DNA from: Polyangium sp. 6x1 | Lineage (GTDB): Bacteria > Myxococcota_A > Polyangia > Polyangiales > Polyangiaceae | Length of the DNA: 64,000 bases | NCBI RefSeq assembly: GCF_029946515.1 | Contig: NZ_JARZHH010000060.1 | Location: 1 to 64,000, forward strand | Reading direction: 5' to 3' | Part shown: in pieces, positions 9,633-18,314 of the stretch | Layout: each line of letters opens with the position of its first letter | How positions within the stretch are numbered: the first letter of the stretch is position 1 | Notes under the pieces: generated by a model | Told to the model about the DNA's origin: nothing | The model's database searches: none | Seen by the model: the letters and a program-made list of their open reading frames with translations, nothing else | Translations under genes and position numbers: made by a program

Positions 9633-10576
9633 GGTTCGCTCCTCGTGGACACCTCGGGCACGGCGCCTCCGAGATCCATCGTCTCCCGGAGCATCTTGCG
9701 GTAGTAAAGATCGACGAATGCCTGGTCGAACTGGTACCTGGCGGATCCATTCAGGTACCCCTCGGCGACCACGATGTTCTCGACCGGATCGTTCGAGGCC
9801 GGGGTGATGTTGTACACCTTGCCGAAGAAGAGATCGTCGTGGGTGCGTGCAATGGGATCGAACGCTCCGTCCTTCTTGACGAGCGACTCGCCCGCCTTCA
9901 CCTCCAGCGCGGGTTTGACCACGCCCTCCGCGGTGACCATCGGGTGATTGAGCGTGACGCGCAGGCGGCCTCCGCTCTCCATGTCGAACGTCCGCACGAC
10001 CTCGGAGGCGTCCCGCCAGGAGCGGCTATAGGATTCGACGGGGAGCGTTTGAAAGAGGAGCCCCTCGAGCGTGGAATCGCGCCGGAGCGTCACCACGTTC
10101 GAGAGCAGACGCTCGGTCGCGTCGACGATCGGGACGTACCCCTCCTCGAAAAGGATACGCTGCTCGGGCGTGTAGCAGGAGACCACGCAGAAAGCTTTGA
10201 TCTCCCAGCCGTCGCAGGAGGGCATCTGCGTAGCGGAAGCGAGCGCGTGCCTGCTCACGGACCCGATCCCGAGGAATCCCAAATGGGCCAGGCTCAGGGA
10301 CGGGGCGAGAGGTCCCTTCCAGCTATCCGTTGCCGCGTTGTGAACGAGCGCGTATTGGTTCATGCCCTCGAACACGTCGATCAGTGATTTCTTGTCAGGA
10401 AAGCACTGCCTGGCCCACTCGTTCCGCCGGTGCCCCTGCTCCGGGTCGAGGCTGTCTTCTCCGCACCTCTGCAGGATGACGGTGTAGGATTCGTCCCCGC
10501 GCGCTGGCCTCGCTTGCAGCAGCAGCGTCCCGGCCACCAGGACGAGCCCATGAATCGTCGCCACATTGCGTATCAT
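9629..10576 (-). CDS. Secreted protein with a probable Hint (hedgehog/intein-type) domain
   Basis: A 315-residue protein with a Sec-type signal peptide (LVLVAGTLLLQARPARG, cleavage near residue 27). From about residue 130 it shows the order of elements of a Hint domain. A candidate nucleophile Cys is at the start of CYTPEQRIL (C134). The block RVTLNHPMVTAEG carries the TxxH motif (T208, H211) and is followed by KAGESLV, the usual A-x-x-L-x-x-G-D-x-L position. A final VYNI...NIVVAEGYLNG segment stands where Hint domains end in a V-x-N/HN motif. In known families Hint domains self-cleave, splice, or release a toxin or ligand. Whether this one is active is unknown. It sits between a lipoprotein gene (39 bp upstream) and the coupled gene at 8907. 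The Hint call is by eye. Confidence 0.7.
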   Translation of the reverse strand: MIRNVATIHGLVLVAGTLLLQARPARGDESYTVILQRCGEDSLDPEQGHRRNEWARQCFPDKKSLIDVFEGMNQYALVHNAATDSWKGPLAPSLSLAHLGFLGIGSVSRHALASATQMPSCDGWEIKAFCVVSCYTPEQRILFEEGYVPIVDATERLLSNVVTLRRDSTLEGLLFQTLPVESYSRSWRDASEVVRTFDMESGGRLRVTLNHPMVTAEGVVKPALEVKAGESLVKKDGAFDPIARTHDDLFFGKVYNITPASNDPVENIVVAEGYLNGSARYQFDQAFVDLYYRKMLRETMDLGGAVPEVSTRSEP

Positions 10577-10615
10577 TGCTCTCTCCTCTCGAACGGTGAG
10601 CGACTGCAGCCGCCA

Positions 10616-11605
10616 TCAAGGGCTCGAAGGATCGCAGGGGAGGTACGCCATGACGCGGGACGACGGGTCGTCCTGCACGTTGTGGATCGGAACGTATCCG
10701 AAGCTTCGGAGCTTTCCGAGGGACTCCTGCGGCAAGGTCCCGGCGAAGAAAGCCGAGAGCCTGCGCTGCTCACAGCCGTCCGGAGTCACGAGCGAGGGGA
10801 CCACGGCGGGCGGGATCTTCGCTTGCGCCTGAAAGCTGCCGACCTCCTGGTAGGTCCCATTCACGTGGACCTCGAATTCACGCGACGAGGCCGCGCCGCG
10901 CACCGCGAAGCTCCTGCCGGTGCCGACCGCGACCCGCGCCCGGCCAGGGTCCATGGTAAAACCCTCCTGCGCCACGAACTCCACCTCGATCGCAGGCGCA
11001 ATTCCAGCGAAATTCCCGGGCGACCAGACGACCTGCACGTAGGCGTTCCCCGCGTCGTCCCGGCTGCCATAGGCGTAGAGGCCGGGCTCCGGCCGAGCCG
11101 TCACGCACTGCCGCCACGCTTCGATCGTGTTCGCGTCCCGGATGTACGAGGTGTACGCGCTCGTGAAGGAGGAGCTTTGGCTCCAGTCCGAAGAGCTCGC
11201 CGAAGCGTTCAGGCTACGCATGTGGCGATAGAGCTCTCCGAATTGCTGGCGCGTGAGCTTGCGCTCGTCGGCGCCACTACCGTTCACGTCGAAGAGGCCG
11301 AACACCGAGAGGCCCCCGCCGCCGCCCGCCCGGTGCGCCTCGTCGTGGTAATTCGAATACCTCTGGTAGGCGTCGTTTTCATTCATCGACAGGAAGGTTT
11401 GCCAGATGATCGTACGGGCATTGCTGGCGGAGGCATCTTGCGAGCTGATCCTGTTGAACAGGTCTCCTTCCAGGACGTTCGCGCAGTGGTCGTAGGCGCC
11501 CGCGAAAAGCTCCACCAGACCGGTCTCCTCGTCCGTCTCGGGGGCCGGTGCACATCCCGTGGAGGCGCAAAGCGCGGAGAGCCCGAGGCCTGCGATCCGG
11601 TTCAT
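10616..11605 (-). CDS. Lipoprotein with an EF-hand-like loop, first gene of the Hint operon
   Basis: A 329-residue protein from the ATG at 11605. MNRIAGLGLSALCASTGC gives a short lipoprotein signal with Cys18 after STG. Near residue 115-135 the segment FDVNGSGADERKLTRQQF resembles an EF-hand calcium loop (D-x-N-x-S-G) and its exiting helix. The rest is unrecognised, with a Cys-containing C-terminus. It is followed by the Hint-domain gene after 39 bp. A longer start in the same frame (ATG at 11644) adds residues before the signal and is less likely. Neither start has a good ribosome site. Confidence 0.72.
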   Translation of the reverse strand: MNRIAGLGLSALCASTGCAPAPETDEETGLVELFAGAYDHCANVLEGDLFNRISSQDASASNARTIIWQTFLSMNENDAYQRYSNYHDEAHRAGGGGGLSVFGLFDVNGSGADERKLTRQQFGELYRHMRSLNASASSSDWSQSSSFTSAYTSYIRDANTIEAWRQCVTARPEPGLYAYGSRDDAGNAYVQVVWSPGNFAGIAPAIEVEFVAQEGFTMDPGRARVAVGTGRSFAVRGAASSREFEVHVNGTYQEVGSFQAQAKIPPAVVPSLVTPDGCEQRRLSAFFAGTLPQESLGKLRSFGYVPIHNVQDDPSSRVMAYLPCDPSSP

Positions 11606-12062
11606 GTGCGCTGTCGACGGCTTGAATCGATTGTGGTGTGTCATGGCCACAGGGGGAGCAACGTCCGTACCCCCGCGCCGAGGCATGTTCACGACGACGA
11701 TGCGCGCGGTTCGTCATGAAATGCCCCCGGACGATCTGTCCCGTACGACGCGCGCGCGACAAACGCTGTCGGGGGCATGCAAGAGCGACGCAGACATGGC
11801 GTCAATCTGCCCAGGACTCGCCCGCGCGTGCTCTGCATCCGCCGTCCGCGAAGGATCCACCGGGCGGCCGCGCATCCCGACCATGCTGCGGAGCACGGAC
11901 TCCCCCATGAAGGTCGTCGGAACCATATTCAATCTTTCGCTCCTTCGGCGGACGCTCACCAAAACGTCGCCATTGGGAGGAGCGTGCGCGGCGTAACGAT
12001 CCATGGGCGGAGGCCGTTGCGGCTCCCCGCCGCCCTCACCGTCGCGGCTCCAAACGCCCGGT
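11606..12062. other. Upstream region of the lipoprotein/Hint operon, no confident gene
   Basis: The stretch should contain the promoter of the minus-strand operon that begins at 11605. I see no convincing -10/-35 pair. An imperfect hairpin (ATGCCCCCGGAC near 11719 with GTCGGGGGCAT near 11768) is visible. A minus-strand frame 11714-12004 could encode 96 residues but has no recognisable domain or ribosome site. Confidence 0.4.
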
Positions 12063-12334
12063 CGCCCTCGCGTCACCGTCTCCCGCGCCCGTTCGCGCGT
12101 TCGAACACCCACGCGTCACCGTCGCCAGCGGCCGCTCGAAGGCTCGATCCCCCTCGCGCCCCCGTCACCAGCGGCCGACCGAACCTTCGATCACCCACGC
12201 GTCACCGTCGCCAGCGGCCGCTCGAATGCTCGATCCCGCTCGCGCCCCCGTCACCAGCGACCGACCAAGCCATCGATCACCCACGCGTCACGTTCACCCG
12301 ACCCCGTTCGAACGTTCGATCACCCTCGCGCGCC
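12063..12334. repeat. 43-bp imperfect tandem repeat array
   Basis: Six full units of exactly 43 bp start at 12063, 12106, 12149, 12192, 12235 and 12278, and a partial seventh starts at 12321. The consensus core is CACCCACGCGTCACCGTCG followed by a block ending in TCGAT. Odd and even units differ in a regular way: those starting CACCCACGCG alternate with those starting CCCxCTCGCG. This implies an 86-bp higher-order unit that was itself duplicated. It lies in non-coding DNA and no frame gives a sensible protein. Confidence 0.85.
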
Positions 12335-12421
12335 AAAAACCTGCGCCTCGTGGCGGGTCGCGGGGGGCGGAGGCGGACGCGGCGGGCGCCCACGGGGCTC
12401 GCTGGAATCCTTCGAGCAGGG

Positions 12422-12487
12422 GCGCAGAATCGCGAATTGAGAGCGGTGTTTGACGAGATCGGTATCGCTCGGGGTGAGGGGCGCGCG
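12422..12487 (+). pseudogene. Remnant of a TolC/CusC-type efflux protein gene
   Basis: Twenty-two codons read AQNRELRAVFDEIGIARGEG. They match the intact TolC-like gene of this window (AQNRELRAAFYEIGIARG, coding 17100-17153) at 16 of the first 18 residues. At DNA level 45 of 54 bases agree, with five of the nine differences at third positions. There is no start, signal peptide or continuation on either side, so this is a fragment of a lost paralogue, not a gene. It sits between the 43-bp array and the amine oxidase stop. Confidence 0.7.
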
Positions 12488-12498
12488 CGGAGCCTCCC

Positions 12499-14142
12499 TC
12501 ACCCTCCCTGGATGAGCCGCGCGAGCTCCTCCGCCGCGCGTGCGCCCTGGGAGGCGGCGCCCTCCATGTGCCCCTGGAAATCGAGCGATGTGTGCTCGCC
12601 GCAGAAGAGCACCCCGCCCTGGCGAGCCGCCTCGTAGCCGCCGAACAGGACCCGCTGCCCCACGCGATAATAAGAATACGACGCCTCGTAGAGCGGGTTC
12701 AAATGCGGAATCGATTGCGTCGCTCTCCCGTTCCAGTACGTAAAACTTCCTGGCAGGGCCTTTTCCAGCCAGCCGAGCCCCGCGCGCGTATCCGCGAGGA
12801 CGCCCGCGTCCTTGACGGTGGCGAAAGGCATTCGCGTCGACATCGCGTCCGTCACGGCCCCGCCGGTGTACACGACGAGGAGCCCGGGCTCGCCCGGCTG
12901 GGCGCGGCTGACCTCCCAGGTGTTCTGGTAGCCGGTATCGGCATACGTGGATCCATCGCTCCGGCCTGGCCAGGCGCCCTCGTCGCGCCAGTAGCGGCGC
13001 GAAAACTGGAGGTGAAGCTTGCCATTGTGCCCCCGGCCGAGCTCCGCGATCGCGAGGCGCTTGCGCGCGTCGAAACCGGCGTCCCCGAGGTCGAGGGTGC
13101 GCAAGGCGGCAAACGGGAGAGCGAGGACGACCCAATCGGCCACGACGTCGATCGCGCCCGGCCCTCGTTGAAAGGTGAGGACCTGCCTCCCCGCCGGGCT
13201 CTCGCGCAGGCGGAGGAGCCGATGCCCGCGCTTCACGGCGTCTGGACCGAGCTCCTCGGCGATGGCCATGGGGATCTGCTGGTTGCCGCCTTGGATGTGA
13301 TGCGATTCGTCGGATTCGCCGAACATGGAGAAATGGTCGGGCTCTGGCTGGTGGCCGAGCAGGTAAACGAGGTTCAGGGCGGACTGATCCCGTGAATCGG
13401 CGCCCCACTCGATGACGTAGGCCACGTCGAGGAGCTTCCCGAGCGGCGAGCCGTGCCCGCCCGGGACCCGCGAGGCGATCCAGTCGAACACGCTCATTTG
13501 ATCGAGCGCGCGCCCCGCGGGTGTCGCGCGGTCGTAGGTGGTGATCTCGCCCGCGGCGCGCAGATCCGAAAGGAGAGCGGGGTAGACACGCGCGAAATCG
13601 CGCTCGGCCTCGGCGACGGGGTAATAACGGCCGCCGAAGAAATACGTATTCTCCAGGCCGGACGGCTTTGCGCCCTCCAGGCTGTCCACGGTCAGGCCGA
13701 ATCGGCGCGCGAGGGCGAACAGGGTGCGGTTGTTGCTATCGATGAGCTCACCGCACCACTCGCTGACTTGATCCGCGTCCCAGGACGTGGTGTTGGAAAA
13801 CATGCGCCCGCCGATGCGGCCGGAGGCCTCGTAGACCGTGGCCGAGAGGCCGCGATCGCGCAGCACGAGGGCGCACGTCAGGCCGGCGATGCCACCGCCG
13901 ACGATGGCGATGGTTGGGTTGTCCGCGGCGCGCAGCGCGCGCGGGAGGGCGAGGGTCGAGGCCCCCGCGGCCGCGGCGCCGAGGAAGCGGCGGCGATCGA
14001 GAAAAATCCCACGGCCGGCATCCCGTTCGCGAGCTTCCGCGCGCGCCTCGCGCAGCGCGGCGGGCGTGAGCCCTCGCGCGCGCGCCGCGCGGAGCTCCGA
14101 GGCCAGCTTCTCCAGCGATCGTAAAAGTGGTGTCCGCGCCAT
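12499..14142 (-). CDS. Tat-exported flavin monoamine oxidase family protein
   Basis: A 547-residue protein. DRRRFLGAAAAG at about residues 48-59 is a twin-arginine motif followed by a hydrophobic stretch, an unusually internal signal after a charged leader. The FAD-binding motif IAIVGGGIAGLTCAL (about 77-91), EASGRIGGR (about 104-112) and the C-terminal GGVLFCGEHTSLDFQGHMEGA are diagnostic of the amine oxidase/phytoene desaturase superfamily. It should oxidise an amine or related substrate with FAD, releasing hydrogen peroxide, outside the cytoplasm; the substrate is unknown. Confidence 0.9.
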   Translation of the reverse strand: MARTPLLRSLEKLASELRAARARGLTPAALREARAEARERDAGRGIFLDRRRFLGAAAAGASTLALPRALRAADNPTIAIVGGGIAGLTCALVLRDRGLSATVYEASGRIGGRMFSNTTSWDADQVSEWCGELIDSNNRTLFALARRFGLTVDSLEGAKPSGLENTYFFGGRYYPVAEAERDFARVYPALLSDLRAAGEITTYDRATPAGRALDQMSVFDWIASRVPGGHGSPLGKLLDVAYVIEWGADSRDQSALNLVYLLGHQPEPDHFSMFGESDESHHIQGGNQQIPMAIAEELGPDAVKRGHRLLRLRESPAGRQVLTFQRGPGAIDVVADWVVLALPFAALRTLDLGDAGFDARKRLAIAELGRGHNGKLHLQFSRRYWRDEGAWPGRSDGSTYADTGYQNTWEVSRAQPGEPGLLVVYTGGAVTDAMSTRMPFATVKDAGVLADTRAGLGWLEKALPGSFTYWNGRATQSIPHLNPLYEASYSYYRVGQRVLFGGYEAARQGGVLFCGEHTSLDFQGHMEGAASQGARAAEELARLIQGG

Positions 14143-14296
14143 GAGCGCCCTCCCAGCGGAATGGCTGGCGCCCAGGCGGGCTCATGTCACGCGCTTGCGC
14201 GCGACGGCGTGGAGACGCTAGCGTCATCGGCGCCGCGCGGCCCGTGAAGCGGCCGGAGATCCGTGATCGCACGGACGACCGGAGATTCCCGCTCCT

Positions 14297-15586
14297 TCAG
14301 GGCTGCGGGCCGCACGCGGCGGAAGGCTTGTAGAAGTGCACCGGCTCGCCGGCGCGATTGACCAGAATGAAGACGTTGTACGCCTTCAGGTAGCGCCATC
14401 GCCCGAAGGTCCCCTGCGGGCATGCAGCGCTCGGCGCGCCGTCGGCCGAGACGGGCGCCACGGTCTTCGTCGCGAGCGCAATGCGGAGCGGAGCCCCGCC
14501 CGACCAGACGTAAATCGCGTCCTCCGCAGGAACGATGTCGGCGCCCGGCCCCTGGGCCATCGGCACCACAAGCGGCCACTCCGACGTCACCTCCGGACCG
14601 CCGTCGGTCTTCACGTCGATGACGTTCACAATCGGGTCGCCCACCTGGTCGTAGGTGATGCCGAACGCGAAGAACAGCGAGCGACGCGCGTCGAAGACGC
14701 CACGCTTGTAGCCGCCGCGCTTGCCCAGGTTCTGATTCACCTTGGTCCACTTGTCCTCGGCGACCGAGTATTTCAAAAGGCCAAGATCATCGACCGTCCA
14801 GACCGTCCCCGTCGCCGGGTCGTAATCGGTTCCCATCCAGAAGTGGCCGGCCGCTTCCGCAGGGAGCGTGTCGCCAGGGTCGGCGAGGTGCCAGGCGGCC
14901 GCGCCGAGATCGAGCCGCCACGTGCGTTGCGAAGAGTTGCCCAGCGGCGCGGTCGAGCCGCCCCACGCCAAGATTTCATTCTTGTCGCCGAGAAACGCGA
15001 GCCCGTCGTACGTGTGGCGAGAATTCGGCTGACCGTCCTCGAGGGGATCGGTCCCCAGATCCGCCGCCGTCAACTTGCTCGGCTGCGTGACGAGGCTCCA
15101 GGTCATCGATGCCGGGTCGAAGACGTACACCTCGTTGCCACCGTAATCGTTGTGCCCGCCGCCCCACGCGAACAAGCGGCTCCCGTCGGTGACCGCGCCC
15201 CCCCAGCCCTCGACGACGGCGTCGCAGCCGGACGTGAGCTTCAGGTCCGGGTTCTGGACCGTATGACAATACGCGCTGAACGTCGTCGCCGTCGCGCCAG
15301 CGAGCGCTCCCTCGCCCGCCGTGGCCCACGAATCCGCGGGCATCTCGATGAGAGCTTTTTCGAATGCCGTCTTGTCGCCGCTCGCGCAGGACAGGTTCGG
15401 CGGCGGATCTGCGTCGCCAGGACCGGCGTCGTCCACCACTCCCCCGCCATTCCCGCCGCTCCCGCCGTTCCCGCCGTTCCCGCCCGAGCCCGGGTCGTTC
15501 GGCGATGACGGAGAGGACGTGCAGGCGCCCGTGGCGATGAGCAGGAGAGCAAAAAAGGAGAGCTTGTGGTTCAAAGATAAGCGCAT
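14297..15586 (-). CDS. Kelch-like beta-propeller lipoprotein
   Basis: A 429-residue protein. The signal RLSLNHKLSFFALLLIATGAC ends in the lipobox TGAC. A GGNGGNGGSGG linker leads to a domain with recurring Gly-Gly and Trp motifs (LFAWGGGHNDYGGNEVYVFD, MTWSLVT, ILAWGG, IYVWSGG), the pattern of kelch blades. Such propellers bind ligands or carry galactose-oxidase-like activities. No radical-copper Tyr-Cys pair could be identified, so a binding role is more likely. A GGGAGA ribosome site precedes the ATG at 15586. It is likely in the outer membrane or periplasm. Confidence 0.82.
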   Translation of the reverse strand: MRLSLNHKLSFFALLLIATGACTSSPSSPNDPGSGGNGGNGGSGGNGGGVVDDAGPGDADPPPNLSCASGDKTAFEKALIEMPADSWATAGEGALAGATATTFSAYCHTVQNPDLKLTSGCDAVVEGWGGAVTDGSRLFAWGGGHNDYGGNEVYVFDPASMTWSLVTQPSKLTAADLGTDPLEDGQPNSRHTYDGLAFLGDKNEILAWGGSTAPLGNSSQRTWRLDLGAAAWHLADPGDTLPAEAAGHFWMGTDYDPATGTVWTVDDLGLLKYSVAEDKWTKVNQNLGKRGGYKRGVFDARRSLFFAFGITYDQVGDPIVNVIDVKTDGGPEVTSEWPLVVPMAQGPGADIVPAEDAIYVWSGGAPLRIALATKTVAPVSADGAPSAACPQGTFGRWRYLKAYNVFILVNRAGEPVHFYKPSAACGPQP

Positions 15587-15726
15587 TGGAATCTCCCGAT
15601 GGAGGTGGAATGACGAGCGCACACGCGGATGGGCGTGCGTCGATATCGAGGCGATTTGGCCCCCCATCGGCTTCCAAAGTCAAGGTGGCGAGGAAGCGGG
15701 GCCGAGAGGATGGCTTTGTTTGCTTC

Positions 15727-16269
15727 TCAGAGCGCGGCTTCGATCGCCTGCACGACCTCGGGCGACTCGGGCGTCACGCGCGGCGAGAAGCGCGCGCGGA
15801 CCGCGCCGTCGCGGCCGACGAGGAACTTTTCGAAGTTCCAGGAGACGTCCGAGCCTCCGCCCGCTTTGCTGCCGATGAGCCATTGATAGAGCGGGCTGCG
15901 CTCTGCGCCGTTCACGTCCTGCTTGGCGAGGAGCGGAAAATCGACGCCGTAGGTCGTCGAGCAGAACTGAGCGATCTCCGTGGCCGTCCCCGGCTCTTGC
16001 CCGAGGAACTGGTTGCAGGGCACGCCGACCACGAGGAAGCCGCGCTCGTGGTAACGCTCTTGCAGCTTCACCAGCCCCTCGTACTGCGGGGTGAGGCCGC
16101 AGCGGCTGGCGACGTTGACGAAGAGCACGACCTTGCCCGACAGCTCTTCGAGGGGGAGCGGCCCGCCGTCGAGCCTCTGGAGCGAGAGCTCCTGCATGGA
16201 GGTCGGCCCGCCTTCGGGGGCCTTGCCGTACACCGCGCGGTTCACCACGCCTACGAGTTTATTGAGCAT
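15727..16269 (-). CDS. Glutathione peroxidase family (Cys type)
   Basis: About 180 residues from the ATG at 16269. The family signatures are KVVLFVNVASRCGLTPQY (peroxidatic Cys57 in place of selenocysteine), GVPCNQFLGQEPG with its Gln, and VSWNFEKFLVGRDG with the catalytic Trp and Asn. Cys-type enzymes reduce hydroperoxides and mostly use thioredoxin. An N-terminal extension of about 25 residues precedes the domain, and an ATG at 16317 is an alternative start. It is divergent from the metal-handling operon that begins at 16520. Confidence 0.93.
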   Translation of the reverse strand: MLNKLVGVVNRAVYGKAPEGGPTSMQELSLQRLDGGPLPLEELSGKVVLFVNVASRCGLTPQYEGLVKLQERYHERGFLVVGVPCNQFLGQEPGTATEIAQFCSTTYGVDFPLLAKQDVNGAERSPLYQWLIGSKAGGGSDVSWNFEKFLVGRDGAVRARFSPRVTPESPEVVQAIEAAL

Positions 16270-16519
16270 GGGGATCGCAATACCCGAGGTCGGGCCGCGA
16301 CGCCAGAGGCTCCCCATGGCAGCGGCGGAAGCGCGAGCGGACGCGGAAGCGGGAGCAAGGGCGGCCGCCGCCGCGACGGACGACCGGGGGGGTCGCTGTA
16401 ATCCTTCGGGGGGGCGTGCGTCAGCGGAGGCGAAGGCTAGCGTGAACGCGGAGTCCGCGCGAAGAACCGATGCCACGCAACCATGTGAAACCGCAAGGAA
16501 AGGAGCTCGAAGTCGACGC

Positions 16520-16837
16520 ATGAAGACCACCCTGGGCCTGCTCGCCCTGCTGTTCACGTCCGCTTGCAGCGGACCGGAGGTCCCTTCGGCCTTCCAGCCC
16601 GAGTCTCCCGCGTCTCCCGCGGCGTCCCCGGCCCCCCGGCCCCCCGTCGCGGCGGTCCTCGTGGCCTCGGATCCGCTGGAAGCCGACGTCTGCGCCCCCG
16701 GCAAGCCCTGCGTCCTCCCCGGCTCCCAGGGCGCCTCCCAGGGCGGCGACGGGCCTCCGCACGGCGGCCACCCGCACGGAAACCACGGGGGGCACGATCA
16801 CGGCGGCCACAGCGGCCACAGCGGCCACCCGCATTGA
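16520..16837 (+). CDS. Small His-rich metal-binding lipoprotein
   Basis: A 105-residue protein. MKTTLGLLALLFTSAC is a lipoprotein signal with Cys16. A Pro/Ala-rich linker and two Cys (about 66 and 71) follow. The C-terminal 30 residues are almost only Gly and His (GGHPHGNHGGHDHGG...GHPH), a metal-binding tail. It is the first gene of a five-gene plus-strand run with a TolC-like protein and a multicopper oxidase, so binding copper at the envelope is a reasonable inference. The ribosome-site candidate AAAGGAG lies about 14 nt from the ATG, a long spacing. Confidence 0.8.
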   Translation: MKTTLGLLALLFTSACSGPEVPSAFQPESPASPAASPAPRPPVAAVLVASDPLEADVCAPGKPCVLPGSQGASQGGDGPPHGGHPHGNHGGHDHGGHSGHSGHPH

Positions 16838-16853
16838 CCGAGGGAAACCTGCC

Positions 16854-18296
16854 ATGACCACGAGGCCTTTCTTTTCGTTTTCCGCCCTGGCGCTCGCCCT
16901 GGGCCTGTCCGCCGGCTGCGCGAGCGGATCGCTTCCCCAGCACGTGGGCGAGGTGAACGACCTCTTCGCGGCGCGAAACAGGCGTGATCTCGCCGTGTCC
17001 GTGCCCGGACAGGACGAAGACTGGGAAACAACGGCGGCGGAGGTGCCGAAGCTCCTGTCGAAGCCGCTCGATGCCGAGGGCGCCGTGCGGATCGCGCTGG
17101 CGCAAAACCGCGAATTGCGAGCGGCCTTTTACGAGATCGGCATCGCGCGCGGTCGATTCGTGCAAGCCGGCCTGCCGCCGAACCCCGAGATCGATCTCGA
17201 CGTCCGGCGACCGGACGATCCCGCACAGCCGCTCCAGCTCGACATCGGGATCGAATACGACCTCACCGGGCTCCTGATGCTCCCGCTCCGCAAAGGCGTC
17301 GCCGAAGCCGAGCTCGCGGCCGAGCGACTGCGCGTCGCGGGGCAGGTCCTCGACATGGCCTACGCCGCGCGGACCGCGTTTTACACGGTGCAAGCGCGGC
17401 AGCAAGAGCTCGACCTCCGCGCTCGCGCGCTGAAAGCTTTTCAGGCAGGGTTCGCCGCGGCGGAGGAGCTTCACCGGGTCGGCAATCTCCCCGACGTCGA
17501 TCTCGCGACCCAGCGAGCCGCGGTGGAGTCGGCGCGCGTCGACGTCGCGGAGGCGGAAAACCGGCTTCTCGACGCGCGGGAAAACCTCAACGTGGCGCTG
17601 GGTTTGTCCGGTGAGCAGACACGCTGGAGCATCGAGGCCCCTCTCCCGGATCCGCCGGCCGAGGCGCTCGCGATCGAGCGGGTCGAAGAGCGCGCCGTCG
17701 CGTCGAGCTTCGAGCTCCAGGAGCTCGACGCGCGCATGCGTGTGGCCTCCAAGCGCGCAGGGCTCGCGCGAACCGAGGGCGCCCTCCCGCACATCTCGGG
17801 CGGCTTCCATGCCGAGCGGGACGCTTCCATCTGGGAGATCGGCGGTCACGTCACCGTGGGTTTGCCCGTGTTCAATCGCAACCAGGGCACGGTCCTCAGC
17901 GCTCGTTCGGAGTTCGGCGCCCAGCGCGAGCGCTACCTGGCGACCGCCACGGCGCTCCGCGCGACGACGCGCTCTGCGCTGAACCGCGTCGAGTCCGCCG
18001 GCCGACGCGCGCGCCATTACCGCGAAGTCGTCCTGCCTGCGCGAGAAAAAGCCCTCGCGGAGACGCTGCTCCAGTACAACGCCATGCAGGTCAGCGTCTT
18101 TCAGGTCCTCGACAGCCAGCAAAAGGTCACGCAGACCGGACTCACCTACGTCGAGACGCTGCTCGATTACTGGAATGCGCGCGCGGCGCTCGATCAGATC
18201 CTCGCCGGCCGCCACCGCGGCCTCGCGCTCGGCCCCGCCGGCGCGGCGAAAACATCCCTCCCCACCGGCGAAGGCAGCGCCGCGGCCGGGCACTGA
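16854..18296 (+). CDS. Outer-membrane efflux lipoprotein, TolC family (CusC/CzcC-like)
   Basis: A 480-residue protein. The signal PFFSFSALALALGLSAGC carries lipobox SAGC. Two OEP repeats follow, with the conserved ALAQNRELRAAFYEIGIARG and QAGLPPNPEIDLDV (about 80-120), a long coiled-coil region (about 170-260) and the second repeat (about 270-440). Such proteins form trimeric outer-membrane ducts for RND-type heavy-metal pumps. No membrane-fusion protein or RND pump gene is in the window, so its partner is elsewhere or it works differently. It starts 16 bp after the His-rich lipoprotein and 18 bp before the multicopper oxidase. A remnant of a paralogue lies at 12422. Confidence 0.9.
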   Translation: MTTRPFFSFSALALALGLSAGCASGSLPQHVGEVNDLFAARNRRDLAVSVPGQDEDWETTAAEVPKLLSKPLDAEGAVRIALAQNRELRAAFYEIGIARGRFVQAGLPPNPEIDLDVRRPDDPAQPLQLDIGIEYDLTGLLMLPLRKGVAEAELAAERLRVAGQVLDMAYAARTAFYTVQARQQELDLRARALKAFQAGFAAAEELHRVGNLPDVDLATQRAAVESARVDVAEAENRLLDARENLNVALGLSGEQTRWSIEAPLPDPPAEALAIERVEERAVASSFELQELDARMRVASKRAGLARTEGALPHISGGFHAERDASIWEIGGHVTVGLPVFNRNQGTVLSARSEFGAQRERYLATATALRATTRSALNRVESAGRRARHYREVVLPAREKALAETLLQYNAMQVSVFQVLDSQQKVTQTGLTYVETLLDYWNARAALDQILAGRHRGLALGPAGAAKTSLPTGEGSAAAGH

Positions 18297-18314
18297 TTGC
18301 AAGAAAGAAACACC

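Noticed and set aside
11714-12004. Minus-strand frame of 96 codons
   Set aside because: No ribosome site, signal, domain or recognisable composition. Its 3' end overlaps a hairpin. Too weak to call a gene.
12063-12334. CRISPR-like array
   Set aside because: The units are contiguous with no unique spacers and there are no cas genes. The same applies to 25911-26099 and 47673-47939.
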